A stretch of 64,000 nt of DNA, from the NCBI GenBank assembly GCA_014607495.2, contig CP053157.1, positions 6,200,001 to 6,264,000 of the forward strand, in the 5' to 3' direction. Source of the DNA: Carposina sasakii (taxonomy: Eukaryota > Arthropoda > Insecta > Lepidoptera > Carposinidae). Made by a program: the position numbers and the translations under genes. The first letter of the stretch is position 1, and every line of letters starts with the position of its first letter. The notes under the pieces are model-generated. The model was not told where the DNA came from. It saw only the letters and a program-made list of their open reading frames with translations, and made no database searches. Positions 1 to 9,615 of this stretch are shown here, piece after piece.

Positions 1-216
1 ACAAGTAGAAATACAACCTCACGTGACCTGGTGTAAAGATATTTTTGATATGGGAATAAAAAGGAAACAATTTATAATATTATGTTAATTTATTTAACTA
101 AAATAAAACCTTAAAATATACTACAAATTATAAGTAGGCACTTATATCTATATTACATAGTATATTATAGCTAACTACATTACTAGATACTATAAGTAAT
201 ACTCATCCCATCAAAT

Positions 217-3200
217 TTAACATTTAAGTATATTTACACTTCCCCATGCAACTGTAGTTATTTTATCTGAGGATATGACTCTTTTATCATCATTACTAGA
301 GAGCGCAATTTTATTTACACTTTGTGTGAATATTTCATGTTTGATCGATCTAAACAGGATATTTTTTTTGCGGATGATATTACAATCCTGCAAAACGCTT
401 TTATAGTCTGACATACTTAATTGTTTTATTACACACTTTTTAGTACCTTTAGCTTTTTTAATAGTTTTGTTTATCGTTTTAACACAATACAGCTTTGAAC
501 GCAGTCCAACAAACTCTTTAATAATTTTTCCACCCATTTCATCCTTGAATAAACCTGGGACTTTTTTATTTATAATAGGTAGATTATAACCATTGCTACA
601 TTCATAGTTACTAGTGTCGAAATACTGCATAAAATTCCGTTTAAGGTCTTTGTAAAAGTCGTTAGTCTTAACATCATAAACGAAACTGTCAGTATCAGTA
701 TAGCACATTTCTATACGATCGGCATAGAATGGCTTCATAATAGAATAGTGAAAATCGTACATATGACTTTTGGACAATTCTAAAACAGCAAACCCAATAT
801 GTATAGGTTTATTAAGGATTACGTGAGTGGGGGTCATTTGTATTGCTACTAAATTTTCCGAGAATACAGCAGTACTGTGAAAATTAGCTCTCGATATACA
901 TTTTTCTGCACCAGTTAACTTTTTCGTTTTATTAAATATGTCACTCCATTGATTCACTAACTTTACGTCAACCCGTTTTTCATTATCCTCTAATGTTTTG
1001 CCAAAAATGCTATTGTTCAATAACTTGAAAAAATCTTGCTCAAATGTCGACTTTGCTTGTTGACGCAAATGGGTGTTAAGATCGATATATTGTTTCAAAA
1101 AACAGCCTTGATTAAAAATGATGGCTCGGTGTATTTTTCTCAGCACCAAGCCGTGTTGTAAACATTTTTTTAAATGTACGTAATGAATTACATAATGATA
1201 TTTATCGTACAAGTTTGGAATAAGTTTTTTATTTTTACCTCCAGGAGGTGAAAATTTTTCAGGGCAAAATGGTAAATCATTGTGATCACTATGTAATCTG
1301 TCAGGATAAATTAAATCTACTTCGAGAATATAGCCTAATGTTGCTGAGTCACTAATATCATTGATATGCAATTTCAAATAATCTAATTCATTTTGGCTGC
1401 AAAATCTGAAATTTGATTGCGGCAAATATTGACACATACTGTATCCATATAAATTATTACAATCCAAATAAACGATAAATGAGCTTGGTTTAGAGGAATC
1501 ATAGTTCTCTAAGTATTTATTATTGGCTTTAGCGTAACGTTTCGCGCACATACAAACTCCTCCTCTGATACCTTTTTGTATCATTCTATAAATTTCTATA
1601 TCACTTATCAATTCCAACTGAACACCAGTTTTCAAAAGCATAGCGTCAAATGAGAGACTCGGTGCTGTAAAATAAAATGCAGGATCAAGGTTATAGTACC
1701 GTTTGCATGTTTGTCTAAAACTTTCAAAAATATCGGTTAACAGCAATACATCTGTTTTAAGATATAAATCTGTATAAGCACCCATATTTTGAATATTGAA
1801 CTCTGACCAAACAGATACAGCGTGCATGTAATCCTCATCCGTAATCAATTCATCAGATAAGGAGTTGTAAAAATGTTCCTTTGTGGGCAGTGACGTTTCT
1901 TCGTAACGATCCCATTGTGACATATAGTCATATGGGTACACGCCTTTTCTCATAAGTAGACTATGCTGCTTTTCACTAGGATAGTGTGACTTTAATTGAA
2001 TAAATTGATGCTTTTCCAATGTACTAGCTAGTTTCTCTAAACTTGTACCTAAAAATTGAAAAGAATCTACAAACCGAACTTGAAAGGTTTTTTTCTTTGA
2101 AATCGGAATGTATTTAGTGATGGCAATATATTTTTCTTTTGTTTTCGGTATAATTTTAATTGCACCAGGAGCTTCTCCCAGCTCTTTTATGAAAAGGTGG
2201 CTATCATAACCAGATAAGTTATGAAAAAATACCACCATATATTTCGGAAGCTTGAACTGTAGATTACAGTACTGGTGAGCTGCACCACGATATTTACCAG
2301 TTACATGGCAATGGTCTCGGACTCTATCACCTAATAAAAAGTGATCACAAATGTGGCATGTTTCAGCATTTTTAAAATCGTATAAGTCATCATCTGTAAA
2401 TATCATTGGAGTCTCAATATTTAAAATCTCATAAACTCTTTTTGCGTCTTCATAAATAGATTTTACAAATTTTTTAACACAATCCGGACCGCGATAGGAG
2501 ACGAAATGATTACGACTGTTATCTAATGCACAAACCAGATAGTACGCGAACGCTACGGGCACATGACGCTGTTTCTGCACTGTGCTTGCTTTACTTGGGT
2601 CAGGTTCGCAAGAATCGAATCGTTCCAGCATTGTTTCAAAATCGGCATATATAACAAATGGTAGAAGTTGCTTTTTAATATAATTTTCAAACTTTATAAC
2701 TGAACCCTTTGGTGGTAAGCTAGTAACAATACCTCCACAACTGTGAGAGCTCTTTTGTTCAGGCGTATTAAAAAATAATAGACAAGTATCACATAAATAA
2801 AGTTTGCTATGGTGTTTTGTTATTTGACTCCTAACAAGTCGTGATAAATCTTTTATTAAACAATAATGAGACAGGTCACCTTTTTCTAAATACAATAAAT
2901 GAATGACCTTCCTATTTAAATACTTTGATTTGTACAGAGGTCCTATAACAATCTTATTGTTTTTTAAACCGTATATAAATATAGAAATTTCAGGATTATT
3001 CTCTTCAAACTGGGCAATGGCTGAGAAAGTCAGTGGGAATGTCAAGTTTTGCACGTTTAACACGTCTCTAAAATCAGGATATGACGTAACTCTCTCAGGG
3101 TGAGCTTGAGCTGGATAGAGAGCTGCAGTAACCGACCACAAAAAACAGTAATCGTCCTTGTTGCAAATGTTGACACAAGCGTTTTTGTTTTTGATTGGAG

Positions 3201-3732
3201 CTGGTAATACAATGTATTTGGAACCACTTAAAGGTTGATACTTGTTCACATTTATTTCTAGATGAGAATTGTTCAGTAATGTCCAACCGCTATCACGGTC
3301 TTGAAACTCTTCAATTTTTTTCGAAATAATGTTCTTAGCCTCATACATGATTGAATCAAAGTCGTAATTCCGGTACAAAATAAAGTTTTTTGTATTAAAA
3401 GATTTCATCTCACTTGAATCATTTTTAACTAATGCGAATAAAGCGAAAAATTCAAAATTAACTTTAAGACAAACATGTTCTTTTAAAGATAAATCGATTA
3501 CATGTTTAATTTTTTTATGAATGCTATCAAAAAAATTGGTAAGAGAATATTGCTGCAACTGCTCTGTAGCGGCAATTCTATATGTGGATATACGGTTGCG
3601 GAAAGCAGAGTTTATGATCTCAACTCCTTCGCAAAATGGTACAACATTCTGATTTTTATGTTCAGTACTGCGTAGATGACCAACCCAATGACTGCGCTCA
3701 ATACTTATATTGCATACAGTGCAGAAAGGCAT
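217..3732 (-). CDS. Protein-primed-type family B DNA polymerase (Polinton/adintovirus/bidnavirus-like), intact
   Basis: An uninterrupted 1171-codon frame. Seen: an N-terminal C2H2-like finger (Cys4, Cys7, later His pair); a conserved block CFLWS at ~196-200; a second Cys/His cluster (CDTC, ~314-332); exonuclease motifs YADFET (~362, ExoI), HNLSGYD (~504, ExoII) and YLKTD (~657, ExoIII); an endonuclease-VII-like Cys/His block (CHIC at ~459 to DHCHVTGKYRG at ~473); polymerase motifs A (DCNNLYG, ~757), B (KLLNNSIFGKT, ~903) and C (YTDTDS, ~1011). All catalytic acidic residues expected for 3'-5' proofreading and DNA synthesis are present, and the near-C-terminal FVGLRSKLYC block is typical of the insect versions. 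Known of the family: these polymerases replicate linear self-synthesising elements and some small DNA viruses, priming from a terminal protein. Odd: no integrase, packaging ATPase, protease or capsid gene is visible nearby; the window edge is only 216 bp downstream of the stop. The start is the first Met, just ahead of the zinc finger. Family is confident; element type is not. Confidence 0.9.
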   Translation of the reverse strand: MPFCTVCNISIERSHWVGHLRSTEHKNQNVVPFCEGVEIINSAFRNRISTYRIAATEQLQQYSLTNFFDSIHKKIKHVIDLSLKEHVCLKVNFEFFALFALVKNDSSEMKSFNTKNFILYRNYDFDSIMYEAKNIISKKIEEFQDRDSGWTLLNNSHLEINVNKYQPLSGSKYIVLPAPIKNKNACVNICNKDDYCFLWSVTAALYPAQAHPERVTSYPDFRDVLNVQNLTFPLTFSAIAQFEENNPEISIFIYGLKNNKIVIGPLYKSKYLNRKVIHLLYLEKGDLSHYCLIKDLSRLVRSQITKHHSKLYLCDTCLLFFNTPEQKSSHSCGGIVTSLPPKGSVIKFENYIKKQLLPFVIYADFETMLERFDSCEPDPSKASTVQKQRHVPVAFAYYLVCALDNSRNHFVSYRGPDCVKKFVKSIYEDAKRVYEILNIETPMIFTDDDLYDFKNAETCHICDHFLLGDRVRDHCHVTGKYRGAAHQYCNLQFKLPKYMVVFFHNLSGYDSHLFIKELGEAPGAIKIIPKTKEKYIAITKYIPISKKKTFQVRFVDSFQFLGTSLEKLASTLEKHQFIQLKSHYPSEKQHSLLMRKGVYPYDYMSQWDRYEETSLPTKEHFYNSLSDELITDEDYMHAVSVWSEFNIQNMGAYTDLYLKTDVLLLTDIFESFRQTCKRYYNLDPAFYFTAPSLSFDAMLLKTGVQLELISDIEIYRMIQKGIRGGVCMCAKRYAKANNKYLENYDSSKPSSFIVYLDCNNLYGYSMCQYLPQSNFRFCSQNELDYLKLHINDISDSATLGYILEVDLIYPDRLHSDHNDLPFCPEKFSPPGGKNKKLIPNLYDKYHYVIHYVHLKKCLQHGLVLRKIHRAIIFNQGCFLKQYIDLNTHLRQQAKSTFEQDFFKLLNNSIFGKTLEDNEKRVDVKLVNQWSDIFNKTKKLTGAEKCISRANFHSTAVFSENLVAIQMTPTHVILNKPIHIGFAVLELSKSHMYDFHYSIMKPFYADRIEMCYTDTDSFVYDVKTNDFYKDLKRNFMQYFDTSNYECSNGYNLPIINKKVPGLFKDEMGGKIIKEFVGLRSKLYCVKTINKTIKKAKGTKKCVIKQLSMSDYKSVLQDCNIIRKKNILFRSIKHEIFTQSVNKIALSSNDDKRVISSDKITTVAWGSVNILKC

Positions 3733-3903
3733 GTTTAAATATTAAATTTAACGTGCGGGTTGAGTATTTATAAAAAGCAAATATTATCTTATCAAAGTTA
3801 TCTATATATTTTTAAAAAGTAAACTAATTATATCATTTAAAAATTAGGAATTTATTTTAAAGTAAAAGATTAAATATTTAAATCTTAATATTTAAAATAT
3901 AAC

Positions 3904-4627
3904 CTACTTAAAATTAATGTTAGAACTATAAAAAACGGGCTCCGATTCATTAAAAAGTTCGTGCGTGACGTGCATAAACGATTGCAGCTTACGCCACTGC
4001 GGAGAGTCTTTGTTCAGCTGCACCTTCAGCGCGATCAACGCTTTTTTCCAGCGATCCGTCGGACGAAGGGAGGCTGCATCAGCGGTATCGTACACCTTGA
4101 TTTCCACGTAATGTGTTCCTGTGACCGACGATGTACGTCGCACCTTCCCGTTCGCGACGCGGCTGACCATCGAGCACGTCAACTCCTCCTTCGAGGATGT
4201 AGTCGTCAATGACGTCCCCGCCTCCAACCCGAAGATGTCCTCGTTCCCTCTAGACGGCACTGTCGTCTTTTTTGAGTTACTATAAGAAAAACAGAAAAGT
4301 TTACTAACATGTACGTTACAAATATAAACATTATAACTTAAAAATAAACAGAGACATCTGTGTTTTGAAACCCTATAATAGCCGTACCGGGTAATCGAAC
4401 CCAAGGGTTTATCGTGACTTATGAAGCATGAATTAAAATATCTTTGAAATAAACATAGTTATTTATCACTATAGTAGGTTTGTCTTAAGAATTGAACCGA
4501 CACCGCGTTTAGATAACAAAATGTTATTTACCTTGAACTCGGTTCCGTTGAATTCTTGCGCTTGCTTGAAGTCTTTTTCTTAGGCTGAACAGCTGCTACC
4601 ACCTCATGTTCACACTCGGAGTCAGAC
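3904..4627 (-). CDS. Unrecognised spliced gene, last two coding exons
   Basis: Two exons read in phase on the minus strand: 4627-4532, then 4279-3904, ending in TAG at 3906-3904. The intron 4531-4280 starts GTAAAT and ends TTCTTATAG; the upstream exon is preceded by TTGTCTTATAG. Splicing joins an AG|T serine codon with no frameshift, giving about 157 residues. The first part is acidic then lysine/serine-rich (SDSECEHE, then PKKKTSSKRKNS), resembling a nuclear-localisation tract; the second ends in a predicted helical stretch (RWKKALIALKVQLNKDSPQW) followed by FMHVTHELFNESEPVFY. The exons are clearly richer in G+C than their surroundings and than the polymerase just downstream, which argues for a separate origin. 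I do not recognise the family and find no convincing first exon: a donor at 4815 (TAC|GTAAGT) would put an in-frame stop just upstream. It could be a host gene fragment, a gene of the polymerase-bearing element, or a processed remnant. Confidence 0.6.
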
Positions 4628-5148
4628 CTATAAGACAATAAAACATGTTAGGAGATAGTTATAAGTACATCGATCGATAACGGGAGTGAACTGTGTGAAA
4701 ATTAAAAGATGAATAAAAATAGTACTTATAAAAACATAAAAAGTTATATTATTAGTACCTATATGTTGAAGTATATATAAATAATAATAAAATAATAATA
4801 ATTAATAAAAAATACTTACGTACATTTTTAGATTCTTGCTAGACTCAGCAGATAAGTAAGTATGTACCACTTTTTCGACGAGTGAACTCGAGGATTCAAA
4901 ATTAATCCGAAGAATGATGAAAAATTTAAAAAGTGTTCCAATTTATTGTAATATTGGTGTTTAAGATAGAAAAGTCATATGTTATTACAAATAATACAAA
5001 TCATAATTCATTTTAATATCAATCGAAACCTTTGCATTACCAATATTGCTGACGCGAGCGCACGTATTTTAGAGATCCGTAAGTAAATATTAATCGAACC
5101 TAAGTGAATTAAATGGTTTGAAACCTAAATTTTATACAATACTTTACA
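4628..5148. other. AT-rich, nothing assignable
   Basis: Intronic or intergenic DNA upstream of the spliced minus-strand exons. It contains ATA-rich low-complexity sequence at 4770-4815 and no coding frame or repeat that I can name. Confidence 0.5.
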
Positions 5149-5326
5149 GCCTCTGTGGTCTAGTAGTAAGAGTTTAACTTTCTACCCGGAGGTTATGGGT
5201 TCAATTCCCACGGAGTGCTTTTTGTGAAATTGTCTCGAATGCAAAGAGCAAAAAACTTGAAATCTAAATAGCAAAATGATTCTACCCTTTGCAAAGCAGA
5301 CGAGGTTAGTCATCATCATCATCACA
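5149..5326 (+). mobile_element. tRNA-derived SINE
   Basis: The head 5149-5217 looks like a tRNA, with an A-box-like TGGTCTAGTAGT and a B-box GGTTCAATTCC spaced as in a Pol III internal promoter. It ends in a TCATCATCATCATCAC tract. The tRNA fold is not intact, so this is a retroposon and not a functional tRNA gene. Confidence 0.6.
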
Positions 5327-5854
5327 AAGATAAATAGATCTTCACGACATTAGAATCATCTCCCATAAGAAAATGTTATACTTATTTAATATCCATTATG
5401 TTTATCAAGTTATGAGCTCTAGATAACAGAGGAGACTAATAGCATCGCCACCACTAACAAAAATAGATAACAAAGGTATACATAACTATGTATTATCACT
5501 CTCGCTATCCTTAGGATAACTATTGTTTAGATAATGCAATGACAGTGCACAAACAACTAAATAAGAAAGAGCGCCAGCCAAAAAGTAACAATAATCGGGA
5601 TGTTAGATGAATTGCTATTAACTTAGCGCAGGCGTTCATAGTTCATCATGTATTATTCCGATGTATACGCTATATTAATGTAAAGTTTCATTAAAAAGGG
5701 TTGTAAGTGGCTTCGACTCATACTTTGGGACCCTAAGTCAACCTCACTTGCTATTTAACGAACGAGGCTCTGACGCTAAATAGCTTATAATACCTATTTT
5801 GCACGAAAATATTTCCTTGGATTCGTTACTGGTCGCTAGATTGTCATATTGGTG

Positions 5855-5995
5855 CTCGAAAAGCGGTGGTAGGCTCACCACTTACCACGTAGGGATAGGG
5901 TAACTGATGAAAAGTGGGTGTGTAATTTGCATACCTCTGCCCAACCTCCTTAGGAATAATGGGTATGATCTTTATGTACCTATCTACCTATGTAT
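5855..5995 (+). repeat. Dispersed repeat ending in a 'cctctgccc...atgatc' tail
   Basis: Shares its layout with 18470-18615: 'gtgctcgaaaagcggtgg' versus 'gtgcccaaaaaacggcgg', then 'taggctcacc' / 'taagctcacc', later 'cctctgcccaacctcctt' / 'cttctgcccaatctcttt'. The right end resembles the reverse complement of the CATACATA-flanked copies at 9.5, 33.3, 36.9 and 39.8 kb, so these may be the same SINE or LINE-tail family in opposite orientation. Confidence 0.45.
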
Positions 5996-6206
5996 TCACT
6001 AAAATCCATTCAGTAGGTTTTATATGAAATAGTAACAAACATCTATCCATACTTACAAACTTTCGCGTTTATAATAATTATAGTGAACACCCGTGACTCT
6101 GTCCGCGTGCGCTCATTCGTTTTATTATGTTTCTGTATGTGTAGGTATGTGTAGGACCTGTCACTATATTTTCCTGAAAACTGCATTGAAAGAGACTAGC
6201 GCGCAC

Positions 6207-6232
6207 AAACATACATACATACATACAGATAT
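6207..6232. repeat. (CATA)n microsatellite
   Basis: A short run of CATA units ('acatacatacatacatacag'). Small predicted frames on both strands here are explained by this low-complexity sequence. Confidence 0.7.
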
Positions 6233-6558
6233 GAAGACATACGGACATGCGGTCATACAGATATACAGACAAAATGGAAAAACATTGTTTTAGGTTCTCT
6301 TACGTGAATAAGGACCACCCATTATAATGTTTTTAATATATTTTCCATGTACATAAATCGATCCGTTACAATTTCATTATATGTATCTTAGGTAGATTTG
6401 TAGGATGATGCTCTTGTTTCATACTATAATACGATAAAGTAGTAACCATCAACAAGCAAAGCCATACGATTTAGTTTACTTGCTTAGATATCGTTTTACG
6501 ATTTCACAATATCCTGCCCGCGTCATAACAACTCACAAAGGCGAGAGTTTCATATTAC

Positions 6559-6620
6559 ATTCTGCAAGCTGTTTTAGTTTTATGTACAGTCGAAGATAAA
6601 ACTAAAACAGCTTGTAGAAT
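6559..6620. repeat. Hairpin: 25-bp inverted repeat, 12-nt loop
   Basis: Left arm 6559-6583 (ATTCTGCAAGCTGTTTTAG...) and right arm 6596-6620 (...CTAAAACAGCTTGTAGAAT) are reverse complements with one mismatch (G versus A), separated by the loop GTACAGTCGAAG. The flanks do not extend the pairing and I see no target duplication. Confidence 0.85.
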
Positions 6621-6927
6621 TGCGAAGATAATACAAAGATGATGGTAGGTACTTTCTAAGTATGAATACTGGGTTCTAATACGGATAGTCGTTGGGATGA
6701 CTTTTTCACCGACTTCATTTAATACGATATGATAATATGATATGTATGTAAGTAGATAATTTTAAATATATTTTTACGTATACGCGTTAGAAATACAGTT
6801 GTAAGTCACAAGATTGAACATAAAGTCATATCTGAAAAATAACGGTGTAACAGAATTATTAATTAAACCTACCCCGCTTCCTACGGCATTAGAAGACATT
6901 TATTCGTGTACGTGACTGTACTTGCTT

Positions 6928-7189
6928 CAGCTCTGGGGCCAATTCTCGAAAAGTTTTGAGTTAGCATGAAGCCGAAACGGAACCGTTGTAGACACTCAAA
7001 ACAAAGTTAGACATACATTTCAGCACAAGACAGATATTTGTTTAATTCTATCATACTCGTGACCGATGCCTGCCAAAATATACCTTATTACTCAAGCGGT
7101 AAGCATATATTGCTTGCACCGCATTTCGTTAACGTTCGTTAGTTGTTGCGTTTCGACTTAAAAATTTATAAGAATTGACTCTCCCTGAT
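6928..7189 (-). mobile_element. MITE, same family as 32121-32436
   Basis: The reverse complement starts TCAGGGAGAGTCAATTCTT and runs parallel to the copy at 32121-32436 through GTCGAAACGCAAC, GCAATATA, TGAGTAATAAGGTATATTTT, AAATATCTGTCT, GTGCTGAAAT and CAACGGTTCCGTTTCGGCTT. The ends are imperfect inverted repeats. No coding capacity. The target duplication is unclear. Confidence 0.65.
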
Positions 7190-7763
7190 ATGTTACATAA
7201 AACTGCAATGTAGTAGAATATTAGTATTTAATGATGTGCAATCATAATGTGCTGCTTCGCAATAACTCGAGTTAAAATTCGAATAGGTGCTAAACTCGAT
7301 TTGGAGGTTGGACTTAGGTATATGACGTAGGTAGGCACTTAAGACCATAACAATGAATTAAAATGATATAGCTAGTGATGAAAGAAAATCATTTTCAAAA
7401 ATATTTTTATACTCTGATGGTATGTAGATAGATAAATAGGTACTCTATGTTTACACTAAACTGATGTTTAAAGTGATTCTAAGCTAATCTATCTTTGCTC
7501 ATTAGTTATATAATATGTTTCGTTGACATCCTAAAAACCATTCAGAACCTGAGTTCCCGAGTATCCAACTCGATGCGGGACGTTACTCGTCTGTCCCATC
7601 ACTATTTTTTTCATTCATTATTCATTCGATGTATTATTTTTTACCACTGACGTGTTAGAAGTCTAGTATACAAGTTGTTGATAAATTTCTGATGGATTTA
7701 GTGTTTATGCGTAAATTTGTGGAATAACCTGAGACAATCTGTCCAGAATTTTATCCCTACTTT
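7190..7763. other. AT-rich spacer, nothing assignable
   Basis: No coding frame, RNA gene or recognisable repeat seen on either strand. Confidence 0.4.
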
Positions 7764-8985
7764 CAGTAAGTAATAGTTATTTTATGTTAAAAGCATGTTC
7801 AGAACTCAATTATAAATGTAACACTATGCGGTACCTATATTTTGTAGAAAGATAAAAGTTAACCTGATAAGAAATTTAATAATTTCAAAATTGTGGTGTT
7901 CTTTCATTATTAAAATATAATTTCTGTTTTCTGTGGAATGACATGAATTTTAATTGTTGAAATTCTGATATCTTCGAGCCAATCTCGTCACAGAATTGTT
8001 ATTTTCTGTGGAACGACACGAGACAATCTGGTGTCTTCGAGCCAATCTGGTCGCAGAAATGTGGTAATAATTTATATTTAAAAATAATTAATGTTTTTGT
8101 GGAACGACACAAGTCAATCTGGTGTCTTCGAGCCAATCTGGTCGCAGAAATATAGTAAGCATTGAAATTTTAAAATAATTTATGTTTTCTGTGGAACGAT
8201 ACAAGTAATCTGGTATCTTCGAGCCAATCTGGTCGCAGAAATGTGGTAATCATTAAAATAATAAAATATATATGTTTTCTGTGGAACGACATGAGGTAAT
8301 CTGATGTCTTCGAGCCAATCTGGTCGCAGAAATGTGGTAATAATTTATATTTAAAAATAATTAATGTTTTTGTGGAACGACACAAGTCAATCTGGTGTCT
8401 TCGAGCCAATCTGGTCGCAAAAATATAGTAAGCATTGAAATTTTAAAATAATTTATGTTTTCTGTGGAACGATACAAGTAATCTGGTGTCTTCGAGCCAA
8501 TCTGGTCGCAGAAATGTGGTAATCATTAAAATAATAAAAATATATTTGTTTTCTGTGGAACGACACGAGTCAATCTGATCAGAATATCTAAGTTTGAAAT
8601 TCTGGTGTCTTCGATCCTATCTGGTCACAGAAATATGGTAATAATAAAAATATATTTGTTTTCTGTGGAACGACACGAGTCAATCTGATCAGAATATCTA
8701 AGTTTGAAATTCTGGTGTCTTCGAGCCTATCTGGTCGCAGATTATTATTTAAAGATGAGATTATATTTTTCTGTAGAATGACGAGTCGATCTGATCTAAA
8801 TTTTGATAGTTGAAATAAATGTCTTCGAGTCAATCTGATCACAGATCTTTTTTTATTTAACTGTGAAAGGCGTGAGCAATTTGGAATACAAATTTCTAGT
8901 TCTTTCTACACAGCTGATATCGTAATAGATGTTATGTTGTAATTTAATAGCTGTTCTGAATTTTAACATAAAATAACTATTACTG
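7764..8985. mobile_element. TIR element filled with a minisatellite
   Basis: The left end (CAGTAAG, then TAATAGTTATTTTATGTTAAAA at 7771-7792) is repeated in inverted orientation at the right end, finishing at 8985. Similarity between the ends extends inward about 90-100 bp, loosely, to a shared TGTAGAAAGA. Between the ends lies the tandem array at 7914-8850. No transposase frame exists, so this is a non-autonomous DNA transposon. I could not settle a target duplication, hence no superfamily call. Confidence 0.65.
7914..8850. repeat. Minisatellite, ~10 units of 90-110 bp
   Basis: Each unit has the core TTTCTGTGGAACGACACGAG, then CAATCTGGTGTCTTCGAGCC, AATCTGGTCGCAGAAA, followed by an AT-rich linker. 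Units beginning at about 8003, 8094 and 8185 are repeated as a block at about 8275, 8367 and 8458 (a higher-order period near 273 bp). Units at about 8549 and 8659 share a longer 110-bp form with an inserted AGAATATCTAAGTTTGAAAT. Within a unit CGAG(T/C)CAATCTGGT occurs twice, and the ends TTTCTG/CAGAAA are complementary. Small minus-strand frames here are by-products of the repeat. Confidence 0.9.
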
Positions 8986-9435
8986 TTTTAAAATTACAGA
9001 AATGTAAACATGGGTGATGTGATACAATGGTGGCACGCTTCGACGAGGGAGCTATGTAAGTCAATCAAAATTAATTGCTGTTATTGGGCACACCCAAAAT
9101 TGGGGATGGTGTGCCCAATAACTTACTACTTACGCCCTACAGTATGAAAGTACCTAAGAATTGGTCTTAGCTTATGCAGCACAGTATGAAGAAATCACTG
9201 ACAAATGTTTTTTGCGTTTATGTCATGGCCAGGGCGAAGAAATGACGATATTTTGTAAACACAAATACAACTTCAATGCATAGGCATATGCACGTCTACA
9301 GTATGTCGATTTATCGTGCGTACGATATTATGTATGTGGGCCTCATGGTGATTTCCTTCCTATTTATCTATTAAAAAATATTTTCATAATTCTCTACCAC
9401 GTACCGTCCATGTTCTAAACCCGCAATCTTAGATT

Positions 9436-9527
9436 AGTCTCCCAAGATTGGCCTATCCCTCAGAATACATACATACATACTAGTCTCCCAAGATTGGCCT
9501 ATCCCTCAGAATACATACATACATACA
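9436..9527. repeat. 46-bp tandem duplication
   Basis: The segment AGTCTCCCAAGATTGGCCTA...CATAC at 9436-9481 is repeated directly at 9482-9527. It looks like a recent local duplication at the edge of a CATA microsatellite. Confidence 0.85.
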
Positions 9528-9612
9528 TATAATCACGTCTTTATTTCTTACGGGGTAGGCAGAGCACCAAGAGCCGATAGAACCACATGGTGCCACTTCT
9601 GACCAATTGCGT
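9515..9612 (-). repeat. CATACATA-'taggcagag' dispersed repeat, copy 1
   Basis: After a CATA run it reads ATAATCACGTCTTTATTTCT, GGGGTAGGCAGAGCACCAAG, AACCACATGGTGCCACTTCT, GACCAATT. Further copies lie at 36855-36975 and 39800-39927, with a shorter relative at 33303-33445. The CATA tract is probably the 3' tail, so the element would read on the minus strand. Confidence 0.65.
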
Positions 9613-9615
9613 ACT

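Noticed and set aside
3904..4404. Reading the 166-codon minus-strand frame as one uninterrupted gene
   Set aside because: The part upstream of 4280 is AT-rich, low-quality sequence; a consensus acceptor at 4280 and an in-phase upstream exon explain the coding part better.
217..4627. A complete Polinton or virus genome at the left edge
   Set aside because: Only the polymerase is recognisable; no integrase, ATPase, protease, capsid or terminal repeats are visible.
8170..8842. Two minus-strand frames of 79 and 84 codons
   Set aside because: They lie wholly in the minisatellite and simply translate the repeat.
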